A stretch of 64,000 nucleotides of DNA from assembly GCA_934101425.1 (NCBI GenBank), contig CAKOQQ010000006.1, positions 1-64,000 of the forward strand. Direction: 5' to 3'. Shown here piece by piece: positions 26,457-35,476 of this stretch. The DNA is from an uncultured Bacilli bacterium (lineage in GTDB: Bacteria; Bacillota_I; Bacilli_A; RF39; UBA660). Below the pieces are notes generated by a model. The model saw only the letters and a list, made by a program, of their open reading frames with translations, did no database searches and was not told the origin of the DNA. Position 1 is the stretch's first letter; each line of letters opens with the position of its first letter. The translations under genes were made by a program, and so were the position numbers.

Positions 26457-27937
26457 TGAGAGAATTTACAGATCAAGAATTAGTTAGAAGGGATAAAGCT
26501 AAGAAAATCAAAGAAATGGGCATTGATCCATTTGGACAAAGATATGATAGAACTAATTTAGTTAGTGAAATTAAAGAAAAATATCAAGATGTAGACCATG
26601 ATAAATTTGAAACTATGACTGATACTGCTAAAGTTGCAGGAAGAATCATGTTTATAAGAAAAATGGGTAAAGCTTCATTCTTCAGTATTAAAGATAAAAG
26701 TGGAAGTATGCAAATTTATATTTCTGTTAATGATGTTGGAGAAGAAACTTATAACTTATTCAAATCTGCAGATATAGGTGATATTGTAGGTGTATATGGA
26801 AAAATAATGAAAACTAGAACTGGTGAAGTTACAATTAAATGTTTAGAATATACACATTTAGTAAAAGCTTTAAGACCACTTCCTGAAAAATTCCATGGAC
26901 TTACTGATATTGAAGAAAGGTATAGAAGACGTTATGTTGATTTAATTATGAATGATGATTCTAAGAAAGTAGCTTTCTTAAGACCTAAAATTATTAGATG
27001 TATTCAAAATTTTATGGATAGTGAAGGATTTACTGAAGTAGAAACACCTATATTAACAACATTACTCACTGGTGCATCTGCTCGTCCATTCATTACACAT
27101 CATAATACTCAAAATTTAGATATGTATTTAAGAATCGCTTTAGAATTACCACTTAAAAGATTATTAGTTGGTGGTATGGAAGCAGTTTATGAAATTGGTA
27201 GAGTATTTAGAAATGAAGGTATGGATCCAAAACATAATCCAGAATTTACTTTAATGGAAGCTTATTTAGCTTATAGTAACCTAGAAGGTATGATGGAATT
27301 AACTGAAAATATGTTCCAAAAAATAGCTAAAGAAGTATTTGGTAAAATGACATTTAATTTCTGTGGTCATGAAATTAACTTAGAAGGGCCATGGAAAAGA
27401 ATTAGTATGACAGATTCTATAAAAGAAGTAACTGGTATTGATTTTAAAAAATTAAGTGAAGAAGAAGCTATTAAATTAGCAGAAGAACATCATATTGAGA
27501 TGATGAGTCATGAAAGAACTTATGGACATGTAGTAAGTTTATTCTTTGAAAAATATGTAGAAGAAACATTAATACAACCAACATTCTTATATGAACATCC
27601 ATTAGAAATATCTCCACTTACTAAGAAAAATCCAGATGATCCTAGATTTGTTGATCGTTTTGAATTATTTATAGGTGGTAAAGAATTTGCAAACGCTTAT
27701 ACTGAATTAAATGATCCAGTAGATCAATTAGAAAGATTTGAAGATCAAATCAAAGAAAGAGATTTAGGTAATGATGAAGCTAATGATATTGATATGGACT
27801 TTATTGAAGCCTTAGAATATGGTATGCCTCCAGCAGGTGGTATTGGTTATGGCATTGATAGATTATGTATGTTATTCTTAGAACAAGAATCTATTAGGGA
27901 TGTATTATTATTCCCAACTATGAAAGAAAGAAGTTAA
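26456..27937 (+). CDS. lysS: Lysyl-tRNA synthetase, class II
   Basis: LysS charges tRNA-Lys. An N-terminal OB anticodon-binding domain (VAGRIMFIRKMGKASFF) precedes the class II catalytic core. Motif 1 is in FTEVETPILT, motif 2 reads FRNEGMDPKHNPEFTLMEAY and motif 3 GGIGYGIDRLCM. Length is 493 aa, as in Bacillus. Its ATG overlaps the TAA of the RDD gene, and GAGGTG lies just upstream. Confidence 0.97.
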   Translation: MREFTDQELVRRDKAKKIKEMGIDPFGQRYDRTNLVSEIKEKYQDVDHDKFETMTDTAKVAGRIMFIRKMGKASFFSIKDKSGSMQIYISVNDVGEETYNLFKSADIGDIVGVYGKIMKTRTGEVTIKCLEYTHLVKALRPLPEKFHGLTDIEERYRRRYVDLIMNDDSKKVAFLRPKIIRCIQNFMDSEGFTEVETPILTTLLTGASARPFITHHNTQNLDMYLRIALELPLKRLLVGGMEAVYEIGRVFRNEGMDPKHNPEFTLMEAYLAYSNLEGMMELTENMFQKIAKEVFGKMTFNFCGHEINLEGPWKRISMTDSIKEVTGIDFKKLSEEEAIKLAEEHHIEMMSHERTYGHVVSLFFEKYVEETLIQPTFLYEHPLEISPLTKKNPDDPRFVDRFELFIGGKEFANAYTELNDPVDQLERFEDQIKERDLGNDEANDIDMDFIEALEYGMPPAGGIGYGIDRLCMLFLEQESIRDVLLFPTMKERS

Positions 27938-27938
27938 T

Positions 27939-28472
27939 ATGAAGGTTTATATAGTTAGACATGGCGAAACTATGGAAAATGCTAGTAACTGTTTAGTTGG
28001 TAGAATAAATAGCTCACTTACAGAAGAAGGTATTCGTCAAGCTAAGCAAGTTAGAGATTATTTTAAAGATAAAAATATAGATTTAATTATAAGTTCTACC
28101 TTAGATAGATGTAAGCAAACAGCAGAAATTATTAGTGATGGAAAAATAGAAGTTAGATACACTGATAAATTATTAGGTAGAGATCATGGAGAATTTACTG
28201 GTGCTCCTAGAGATAGTATCAATTATGATGAATATTGGAACTATTATAAAAATATAAAATATGAAAGAGCTGAATCAGTAAAAGATTTATATGATAGAGC
28301 AGTAAAAGTACTTACTGATTTAAAGAAAGATTATGATGATAAAAGTATAGTAGTAGTAACTCATAGTGGTATTATAAGAGTACTTTACTATTACTTTAAT
28401 GGTATACCAGAAGATGGTGCTTTAGGTGAAGTAACTATTAAAAATTGTGGTGTATATGAATATGATTTATAG
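27939..28472 (+). CDS. Histidine phosphatase family protein
   Basis: The 177-aa protein is of the phosphoglycerate-mutase-like superfamily. The catalytic RHG is in YIVRHGETMENASN, and a second histidine lies in VVTHSGIIRVLYY. The segment LISSTLDRCKQTAEII carries the phosphate-binding arginine. Members dephosphorylate many small substrates, including phosphoglycerate and alpha-ribazole phosphate; the substrate is not predictable. It starts two bases after lysS. Confidence 0.85.
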   Translation: MKVYIVRHGETMENASNCLVGRINSSLTEEGIRQAKQVRDYFKDKNIDLIISSTLDRCKQTAEIISDGKIEVRYTDKLLGRDHGEFTGAPRDSINYDEYWNYYKNIKYERAESVKDLYDRAVKVLTDLKKDYDDKSIVVVTHSGIIRVLYYYFNGIPEDGALGEVTIKNCGVYEYDL

Positions 28473-28480
28473 GAGGAAAA

Positions 28481-29659
28481 ATGAAAGTATTATCAATTAA
28501 TGCTGGAAGTTCTTCATTAAAATTCCAATTATATGAAATGCCAGAAGAAAAAGTATTAATATCTGGAGTATTTGAAAGAATTGGTATTGATGGAAGCTTC
28601 TATACAATTAAATTAAATGGAGAAAAAATTAAAAATGAAATAGATTTACCAGATCATAAAGTTGCATTTGAAACTTTGGTAAATGAATTAAAAGAAAATC
28701 ATATATTAAATGATTTAAGTGAAATAAAAGGTATTGGACATAGAATAGTACAAGGTGGAGACTATTTTGATAAGAGTGTTATTGCTACTGATGATGTTAT
28801 AGAAAAAATAGAAGAATTAAGTAGTTTAGCTCCATTACATAATCCAGCTGCTATAGTTGGTATTAATGCAGCTAAGGAAGTTTTTCCTAAAGCTACTAAT
28901 GTAACTGTATTTGATACAGCATTTCATCAAACTATGAGTGAAGAAAATTACTTATATGCTGTTCCATATGAATGGTATACAGATTATAAAGTAAGAAGAT
29001 ATGGTGCACATGGTACATCACATAAATATGTAGCATTTAGAATGAATGAAATCTTAGGAAGAATGAATACTAAACTAATTACATGTCATATTGGTAATGG
29101 TGCTAGTATAAGTGCTGTATTAGATGGTAAATGTATAAATACTTCTATGGGATTAACTCCAAATGCAGGATTAATTATGGGTAGCCGCTCAGGTGATATA
29201 GATGCTACTATAGTTCCATATATAATGGAAAAAGCTAAATTAAATACTAAAGAAATAGATAACGCTTTAAATAAAAAGAGTGGTCTACTTGGTATTAGTG
29301 GAGTTAGTAGTGATTCTAGAGATATTGAAGAAGGTATCAATAAAGGTAATGATAGATGCTTACTTGCTCAAAAAATGTATGTTAGAAGAATAATTGACTA
29401 TATTGCTAAATACTATGTTGAAATGGGTGGCGCAGACGCTATTATATTTACAGCTGGTGTAGGTGAAAATAGTGCAAATACTCGTCATCAAATATTAGAT
29501 GGATTAAAAGTTTTAGGCGTTGAAATAGACGAAGAAGCTAATAAAACACGTGGAGAAGAAATAAGAATTACAACTGATAATTCTAAAATTCCATGTTTTG
29601 TAATTCCAACAGATGAAGAAGTTATGATAGCAAGAGATACATACGAATATATAAAATAG
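28481..29659 (+). CDS. ackA: Acetate kinase
   Basis: AckA makes ATP from acetyl phosphate, a main energy step of fermenting bacteria. The ASKHA-fold signatures LSINAGSSSLKF, GHRIVQGGDYF, VFDTAFHQTM, RYGAHGTSHKY, CHIGNGASI and FTAGVGENS are present. Length is 392 aa. AGGAGG precedes the ATG. Phosphotransacetylase is not next to it. Confidence 0.97.
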   Translation: MKVLSINAGSSSLKFQLYEMPEEKVLISGVFERIGIDGSFYTIKLNGEKIKNEIDLPDHKVAFETLVNELKENHILNDLSEIKGIGHRIVQGGDYFDKSVIATDDVIEKIEELSSLAPLHNPAAIVGINAAKEVFPKATNVTVFDTAFHQTMSEENYLYAVPYEWYTDYKVRRYGAHGTSHKYVAFRMNEILGRMNTKLITCHIGNGASISAVLDGKCINTSMGLTPNAGLIMGSRSGDIDATIVPYIMEKAKLNTKEIDNALNKKSGLLGISGVSSDSRDIEEGINKGNDRCLLAQKMYVRRIIDYIAKYYVEMGGADAIIFTAGVGENSANTRHQILDGLKVLGVEIDEEANKTRGEEIRITTDNSKIPCFVIPTDEEVMIARDTYEYIK

Positions 29660-29671
29660 AAAGAGTAAAAA

Positions 29672-30643
29672 ATGATATATAGTAAGATTTTTCGTTTAAT
29701 AAAAAAATATGACAAAATTGTTTTGGTTCGTCATATAGGACCTGATCCTGATGCTCTTGCATCAACTTTAGGACTTAGAGATTCTATTAGACTTACTTTT
29801 CCTAAAAAAGAAGTATATGCAGTAGGTGCATTTGCATCTAACTTTAAGTACTTAGGTCATGTTGATAAATTTGATGAATCAATGTATGATAATGCCTTAA
29901 TGATTGTTTTAGATAACCCTGATATTAAAAGAATTGATGGTGTTGATTATACTAAGTTTGAAAAAAGAATAAAGATTGATCATCATCCTTTTGTAGAAGA
30001 ATTTTGTGATATAGAATGGATTGATGATACTGCAAGTAGTGCATCACAAATGGTTTTAGAACTTATATTTAATACTAGATTAAAACTTAATACTAAAATT
30101 GCTGAAAAATTATTTGCAGGTATAGTATCTGATACAGATAGATTTTTATATAGTTATACAACACCTAAAACATTAAAATTAGTTTCAAGACTTATAGAAG
30201 AAACTAATTTAGACTTTAGAAGTGTTTATAATAATCTTTATTTAAGACCAATAAAAGAAATAAGATTCCAAGGGTATATTGCTAATAATTTAACAATAAC
30301 ACCTAATGGTTTTGCTTATATTAAATTAAACGATGAAATATTAAAAGAATATAATGTAGACTCTAGTACAGCTGGAAACATGGTTAATAATTTTAATTAT
30401 ATAAATGAAATATATGCATGGGCTATGTTTTCCCTTGACAAAGCTAATAATGTTATTAAAGCTTCTATTAGATCAAGAGGACCTGTTATAAATGAAATTG
30501 CTTCTCACTTTAATGGTGGTGGGCATGCTCTAGCATCAGGTGCAAGATTAAAAGATTTTAATGAAGTTGATAAGTTAGTATTAGAACTTGATGAAGCTTG
30601 TAGAGTATATACATCTTTTATAAAAGAAACTACTGAAGAGTAG
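29672..30643 (+). CDS. nrnA: DHH-family bifunctional oligoribonuclease/PAP phosphatase
   Basis: NrnA degrades nanoRNAs and 3'-phosphoadenosine 5'-phosphate. The DHH metal-binding motifs are HIGPDPDALAST and IDHHPF, and the DHHA1 substrate domain ends in GGGHALASGARL. The 323-aa length fits. It starts 12 bases after ackA and ends the operon. A related GdpP-like role is unlikely because there are no membrane or PAS domains. Confidence 0.9.
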   Translation: MIYSKIFRLIKKYDKIVLVRHIGPDPDALASTLGLRDSIRLTFPKKEVYAVGAFASNFKYLGHVDKFDESMYDNALMIVLDNPDIKRIDGVDYTKFEKRIKIDHHPFVEEFCDIEWIDDTASSASQMVLELIFNTRLKLNTKIAEKLFAGIVSDTDRFLYSYTTPKTLKLVSRLIEETNLDFRSVYNNLYLRPIKEIRFQGYIANNLTITPNGFAYIKLNDEILKEYNVDSSTAGNMVNNFNYINEIYAWAMFSLDKANNVIKASIRSRGPVINEIASHFNGGGHALASGARLKDFNEVDKLVLELDEACRVYTSFIKETTEE

Positions 30644-30650
30644 TTTTTTT
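30627..30650 (+). terminator. Terminator after nrnA
   Basis: AAACTACT-GAAG-AGTAGTTT plus a T run overlaps the last codons of nrnA. Confidence 0.85.
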
Positions 30651-30696
30651 GTTTATTATATAGACAAAATATGATAAAATATATGTGGTGATAATT

Positions 30697-33600
30697 ATGG
30701 ATAGCAAGATGGAAACATTATTAAAAAAGATTAACTTTGAAGAAAGTGATTATCATTTTTTTGATACTGCTAAACTAAATAAAATTGTAGGTAATACTAG
30801 TAAAGATTCATATAAATTTTATATTACTATAAATGAATTATTACCAGTTAGTATGTATAATAAAATAAATGAGTACGCAAAAAAAGGTTTTAGTGATTTA
30901 AAAAATATAGAACTTATTTTTAGTAGTAATAATATAGATTATGATATATTTAAAGAATATTTTATATTTTTTATAACAGAATTATCAAAAGAATACCCTA
31001 TGGTAAGTGCTTTTTTAGATAGAACTTTTACATTAGATAATAATGTATTATTAGTAGAAGTTGCAAATAAAGCTGAAGAAATGAAGTTAAAAAGTATAGC
31101 TAAAAAATTAGAAGATAAATTTAAACTAATAGGTGCAGGAACTGTAGAAATTAAGGCGACAATAAATAAAGAAATTAATAAAGAAGTACTTGAAGAAATG
31201 AATAAGGTAGAGGTAGAAGTAAAACCTGTAGAAAAAAATCCTGTAATTAAAGGAGATATAATTAAGAGTAAACCAATGAGTATAAGTGATGTCTTATATG
31301 AAGAAGGTAATTTAACTGTTGAAGGAGAAATCTTTAAAACAGAAGGTAAGGAATTTCCTAAAACTAATTTAATTACTTTTAAAATTACTGATGGAACAGA
31401 TAGTATTGATTGTAAAGTGTTTGAAAGAGATGCTGATAAATATAAATCTATGCTAAAAGAATTAAAAGAAGGAAACTCAGTAATGGTACATGGAATGGCT
31501 AAAAATGATTCTTTTAGTAAAGAACTTGTATTTTTTCCAGATAGTATAATGTCAATAGTTAGAGTAAAAGAAGAAAGAAAAGATACTAGTGAAAGAAAAA
31601 GAGTAGAACTTCATACTCATACTATGATGAGTCAAATGGATGGACTTGTTGATGCTAAAAAATTAGTTAAACAAGCTTATAAATGGGGACATAAAGCAAT
31701 AGCTATAACAGATCATAACTGTGTTCAAGCTTTTCCAGATGTATACCATTTAGTTTGTGATTTAAATAAAGGTAAAGAAGAATCTGATAAATTTAAAGCT
31801 ATATATGGAACAGAACTTACACTTATAGATGACTCAGTTAACATAGTTGTAAGAGAAAATGATAGTGTCTTACTTGATAATACTTATGTAGTATTTGACT
31901 TTGAAACAACTGGGTTTAATGCTGGTGGTGGAGATACTATTATTGAAATAGGAGCTGTAAAATTACATAATGGTGAAATAATAGATAGATATGATGAACT
32001 TATAAACCCAGGACATCCACTACCTAAAAAAATAACTGAAGTAACTAGCATTACAGATGATATGCTTAAAGATAAAGATAACGAAGAAAATGCTATTAAG
32101 AGATTTATAGAATGGTTTAAAGATTATCCTATGGTAGCTCATAACGCTAAATTCGATGTTTCTTTCCTAGAAATGTGTTATCAAAAATATAATTTAGGTG
32201 AATATAAAAATACTGTAATAGATACTCTTGAATTATCAAGAATTCTTGATAATAATTATGCTAGACATAGTTTAAGTGCCTTAGTAAAAAGATATGATGT
32301 GCCTTGGGATGAAGAATCACACCATAGAGGGGATTATGATGCTGAGGGTACTGCATTAGTATTCCATAAAATGATGAAGAAATTAAGCAATCAAAATATT
32401 GATTTAGTTTCTGATTTAAATAAAATGATTGATAAAAATGAAATACATAAATATGGTAGAAGTTTTCATGTAAATATACTAGCTAAAAATAAAGTTGGTT
32501 TAAAAAACTTATTTAAGATAGTATCACTTGCTAATACTACATATTTATATAAAACACCTAGAATATTAAGAAGTGAAATATCTAGACTTAGAGAAGGACT
32601 TCTTATAGGTTCTGGATGTTATGAAAGTGAAGTGTTTGTACAAGCTAGAAGTAAAAGTGAAGAAGAACTATCTAATATAATTAACTTTTATGACTATGTA
32701 GAAGTGCAACCAGTAGATGTTTATAAACACTTACTTCAAAGTGGGGATTTTGCTTCTGAAGGAGAAATAATTGAAAATATTCAAAAAATAATAAGAACAA
32801 CCATTTCAAGTGGAAAAATAATAGTAGCTTCTGGAGATGTACATCATTTAAATCCTGAAGATAAAATATATAGAGAAATAATAGTTAATCAAAAAGTACC
32901 AGGTGGAGGAAGACATCCCCTTGCTCGTAATGGTATAACAGATATACCAAATCAATACTTTAGAACAACTGATGAAATGCTTGAAAATTTTAGTTTCTTA
33001 GATGAAGAAACTAGAAATTTAATAGTTATTGATAATCCAAATAAAATAGCTGATATGGTAGACATAATAGAAGTTATTATTGAAACTGGTGGGGTACCCT
33101 TTTCTCCTAGAGTAAAGGGGGATGATGGTAACTACCTAGATTGTGCTAAAGAAGTAACATCTTTAGTATATAATAAAGTATCAGATTGGTACGGAGATCC
33201 ACTACCATATAATATTGAAGAAAGAATTGCTAAAGAATTATATGGAGATGCAGTATATAAATATAGTTTAGATAATTTAAAAGAAGAACATCCAGAATAT
33301 AATAGTGATGAATTAAACAAAGAAGTATTTAAAAGAGTTCATGATGTTATTGTAAGTGGATTTGATTCTGTAAAAGAACTAATGAAAAAGAATATAAAAA
33401 AGAATTGGACTGAAGAAGACGGAGAACTTACAGACTCATCATTAGAGAAAAAAATGAAAAAAGAATTAGGGGGAATTATAGGTGGGGGATTTGACCCTAT
33501 ATATTTAATTGCCCAAAGACTTGTAAAACACTCTAATGATGATGGATATTTGGTTGGTTCCCGTGGATCTGTTGGTTCAAGTTTAGTTGCAACTATGATG

Positions 33601-35259
33601 GGGATAACTGAAGTAAATGCTCTTCCAGCTCATTATAGATGTCCTAATTGTAAAAAGAGTATATTTAAAGATGAAAATGGTGAAGATTTATCTAATACAT
33701 ATTTATCAGGATTTGACTTACCAGATAAGAATTGCCCTAATTGTAATATCAAAATGATTAAAGATGGTAATGACATGCCATTTGCTACATTCTTAGGATT
33801 TAATGCCGATAAAGTACCAGATATTGACTTAAATTTCTCTGATTTAAATCAAGCATCTGCTCATGATTATACAAAAGTATTATTTGGTGTTGATAATGTT
33901 TATAGAGCTGGTACAATAGGTACAGTAGCTGATAAAACAGCATATGGATATGTTAAAGGATATTGTGAAGAAAAAGGTATAACTAAAAGAAGTGCTGAAA
34001 TAGAAAGATTAGCAATGGGATGTACTGGAGTAAAAAGAACAACAGGCCAACATCCAGGTGGAATAGTAGTAGTACCAGATTATATGGATGTATTTGATTT
34101 TACACCATTTCAATTCCCAGCTGATGACCCTACAAGTGCTTGGAGAACTACTCACTTTGATTATCACGCCATCGATCAAGATCTATTAAAACTAGATATT
34201 TTAGGACATTCAGATCCAACACAACTTAGAATTATCCAAGAATTAAGTGGACATGATATTACTAAAGTGCCATTAGATGATAAAGAAACAATGGGAATAT
34301 TTTTATCACCAAAACCACTAGGTGTAACTAAAGAACAAATAATGTGTGATACAGGGACTCTTGGAATACCAGAATTTGGTACAGGTTTTACAATTGGACT
34401 TGTTGCAGAAACTAAACCAACAACATTTGCAGAACTTATTAAAATAGCTGGATTGTCACATGGTACCGATGTATGGCTTGGTAATGCCCAAGATTTAATA
34501 AGAAATAATATTGTAGAATTTAAAGACACTATTGGTTGTCGTGATGATATAATGGTTTATTTAATGCAAAAAGGTATGAAACCTATAAAAGCATTTAAAA
34601 TAATGGAATTTGTAAGAAAAGGTAAAGCCTCTAAAGATCCTGATACATGGGCTGGATATGAAAAAGATATGAGAGAAGCAGGAATTGAAGAATGGTATAT
34701 AACTTCATGTAAGAAAATAAAATACATGTTCCCTAAAGCTCACGCAACAGCATATGTTATGAGTGCCTTTAGAATCGCTTACTATAAAGTACATTATCCA
34801 ATATACTTCTATGCATCATGGTTTAGTACAAAAGCAACTGACTTTGATATTGAATCAATGATAAAAGGCCATGAACAAATTAAAAATAGAATAGTAGAAA
34901 TAATAAATAAAGGTTATGATGCAACTAATAAAGAACAAGGTATACTTGAATGTTTAAAAATAGCTCTAGAAATGACAGCACGTGGTCTTAAATTTGAAAA
35001 TGTAAGTTTAACTAAGAGTGAAGCTACAACATTTGCAATAGATATAGAAAAAAATACATTAATACCACCATTTAGTAGTATTGATGGGCTTGGAGATACT
35101 GTAGCTAAAACAATTGTTCAAGAAAGAGAAAAAGGAATGTTCTTAAGTATAGAAGATTTACAAAAAAGAGGTAAAGTATCAAAAACTCTAATAGAAAAAA
35201 TGAAAGAAATGCACATGTTAGATGGAATGGATGAAACTAGTCAATTAAGTTTATTTTAA
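30697..35259 (+). CDS. polC: DNA polymerase III subunit alpha, PolC type
   Basis: PolC is the replicative polymerase of low-GC Gram-positive bacteria. The 1520-aa protein has an N-terminal domain and an OB fold (about 200-300). A PHP domain (LHTHTMMSQMDG) is split by a DEDD 3'-5' exonuclease (VVFDFETTGFNAGGGD, then the HNAKFDVSFL block) at about 390-560. The palm has the catalytic aspartates in PDIDLNFSD, and a zinc-binding stretch (CPNCKKS, CPNCNIK) precedes it. The C-terminal SQLSLF resembles a clamp-binding peptide. GGTGAT lies just before ATG 30697, so I use it rather than 30685. Confidence 0.97.
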   Translation: MDSKMETLLKKINFEESDYHFFDTAKLNKIVGNTSKDSYKFYITINELLPVSMYNKINEYAKKGFSDLKNIELIFSSNNIDYDIFKEYFIFFITELSKEYPMVSAFLDRTFTLDNNVLLVEVANKAEEMKLKSIAKKLEDKFKLIGAGTVEIKATINKEINKEVLEEMNKVEVEVKPVEKNPVIKGDIIKSKPMSISDVLYEEGNLTVEGEIFKTEGKEFPKTNLITFKITDGTDSIDCKVFERDADKYKSMLKELKEGNSVMVHGMAKNDSFSKELVFFPDSIMSIVRVKEERKDTSERKRVELHTHTMMSQMDGLVDAKKLVKQAYKWGHKAIAITDHNCVQAFPDVYHLVCDLNKGKEESDKFKAIYGTELTLIDDSVNIVVRENDSVLLDNTYVVFDFETTGFNAGGGDTIIEIGAVKLHNGEIIDRYDELINPGHPLPKKITEVTSITDDMLKDKDNEENAIKRFIEWFKDYPMVAHNAKFDVSFLEMCYQKYNLGEYKNTVIDTLELSRILDNNYARHSLSALVKRYDVPWDEESHHRGDYDAEGTALVFHKMMKKLSNQNIDLVSDLNKMIDKNEIHKYGRSFHVNILAKNKVGLKNLFKIVSLANTTYLYKTPRILRSEISRLREGLLIGSGCYESEVFVQARSKSEEELSNIINFYDYVEVQPVDVYKHLLQSGDFASEGEIIENIQKIIRTTISSGKIIVASGDVHHLNPEDKIYREIIVNQKVPGGGRHPLARNGITDIPNQYFRTTDEMLENFSFLDEETRNLIVIDNPNKIADMVDIIEVIIETGGVPFSPRVKGDDGNYLDCAKEVTSLVYNKVSDWYGDPLPYNIEERIAKELYGDAVYKYSLDNLKEEHPEYNSDELNKEVFKRVHDVIVSGFDSVKELMKKNIKKNWTEEDGELTDSSLEKKMKKELGGIIGGGFDPIYLIAQRLVKHSNDDGYLVGSRGSVGSSLVATMMGITEVNALPAHYRCPNCKKSIFKDENGEDLSNTYLSGFDLPDKNCPNCNIKMIKDGNDMPFATFLGFNADKVPDIDLNFSDLNQASAHDYTKVLFGVDNVYRAGTIGTVADKTAYGYVKGYCEEKGITKRSAEIERLAMGCTGVKRTTGQHPGGIVVVPDYMDVFDFTPFQFPADDPTSAWRTTHFDYHAIDQDLLKLDILGHSDPTQLRIIQELSGHDITKVPLDDKETMGIFLSPKPLGVTKEQIMCDTGTLGIPEFGTGFTIGLVAETKPTTFAELIKIAGLSHGTDVWLGNAQDLIRNNIVEFKDTIGCRDDIMVYLMQKGMKPIKAFKIMEFVRKGKASKDPDTWAGYEKDMREAGIEEWYITSCKKIKYMFPKAHATAYVMSAFRIAYYKVHYPIYFYASWFSTKATDFDIESMIKGHEQIKNRIVEIINKGYDATNKEQGILECLKIALEMTARGLKFENVSLTKSEATTFAIDIEKNTLIPPFSSIDGLGDTVAKTIVQEREKGMFLSIEDLQKRGKVSKTLIEKMKEMHMLDGMDETSQLSLF

Positions 35260-35274
35260 ATGACTAGTTTTTTT
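35234..35274 (+). terminator. Terminator after polC
   Basis: AAACTAGTCA and TGACTAGTTT form a 10-bp stem around a 17-base loop that holds the polC stop, followed by T. Confidence 0.75.
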
Positions 35275-35275
35275 A

Positions 35276-35304
35276 TTGACATTACCGAAATCGGAAGATA
35301 TAAT
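35276..35304 (+). promoter_or_regulatory. Strong housekeeping promoter of the prepilin leader
   Basis: TTGACA (35276-35281) and TATAAT (35299-35304) are both perfect and separated by 17 bases. The transcript should begin near 35311, just before the leader's ribosome binding site. Confidence 0.9.
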
Positions 35305-35323
35305 AAATATAGTAAGGAAGTGA

Positions 35324-35405
35324 ATATATGGCTAATACAAAATATAATACTTCTTATATTTGTGGGGGGGGGTTAATATTTAATAACCACCTATTAGTCA
35401 TGTAT
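35324..35405 (+). ncRNA. Structured leader RNA upstream of prepilin gene, copy 1
   Basis: Bases 35324-35336 (ATATATGGCTAAT) pair with 35393-35405 (ATTAGTCATGTAT) over 13 pairs with two G-U, closing a domain that contains the G tract. Inside, GGTTA (35371-35375) and TAACC form a small hairpin after the G run. The outer helix covers the leader start codon. The second leader forms the same helix with A-U at the corresponding G-U position. The element therefore looks like a cis-acting attenuator or riboswitch-like RNA. I do not recognise a known class. Confidence 0.55.
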
Positions 35406-35423
35406 ATAAATCACAAGAACTAG
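35328..35423 (+). CDS. Putative 31-aa leader peptide with nine-G tract
   Basis: A short frame follows AAGGAAG (35314-35320) with good spacing. It starts MANTKYNTSYICGGG and ends at TAG 35423. The three glycines are three consecutive GGG codons made by a run of nine G (35364-35372), extraordinary in such AT-rich DNA. The homologous leader at 61832 also reads ICGGG in frame, although the distance to the start differs by six bases, which supports translation. A regulatory role by ribosome stalling is inference; the frame could also be incidental to RNA structure. Confidence 0.5.
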   Translation: MANTKYNTSYICGGGLIFNNHLLVMYINHKN

Positions 35424-35452
35424 GAATTTCCTAGAGTTTTGTGATTTTTTTT
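35408..35452 (+). terminator. Intrinsic terminator between leader and prepilin, copy 1
   Basis: AAATCACAA and TTGTGATTT frame an inner CTAGG-AATTT-CCTAG hairpin, with small bulges, followed by eight T. It ends 25 bases before the prepilin start and would stop transcription of the gene unless disrupted. The 5' arm TCACAAG can alternatively pair with the upstream TTTGTGG at 35359-35365. Confidence 0.8.
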
Positions 35453-35476
35453 AATACCTTATATGAGGAGGAATAT

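Noticed and set aside
35364..35372. Intramolecular G-quadruplex from the nine-G run
   Set aside because: Nine G without loops cannot supply four separate G runs in one strand. An intermolecular form is possible but not supported by the sequence.
35328..35452. c-di-GMP riboswitch before the prepilin
   Set aside because: The conserved cores of GEMM-I and GEMM-II are absent, although the gene context would suit them.
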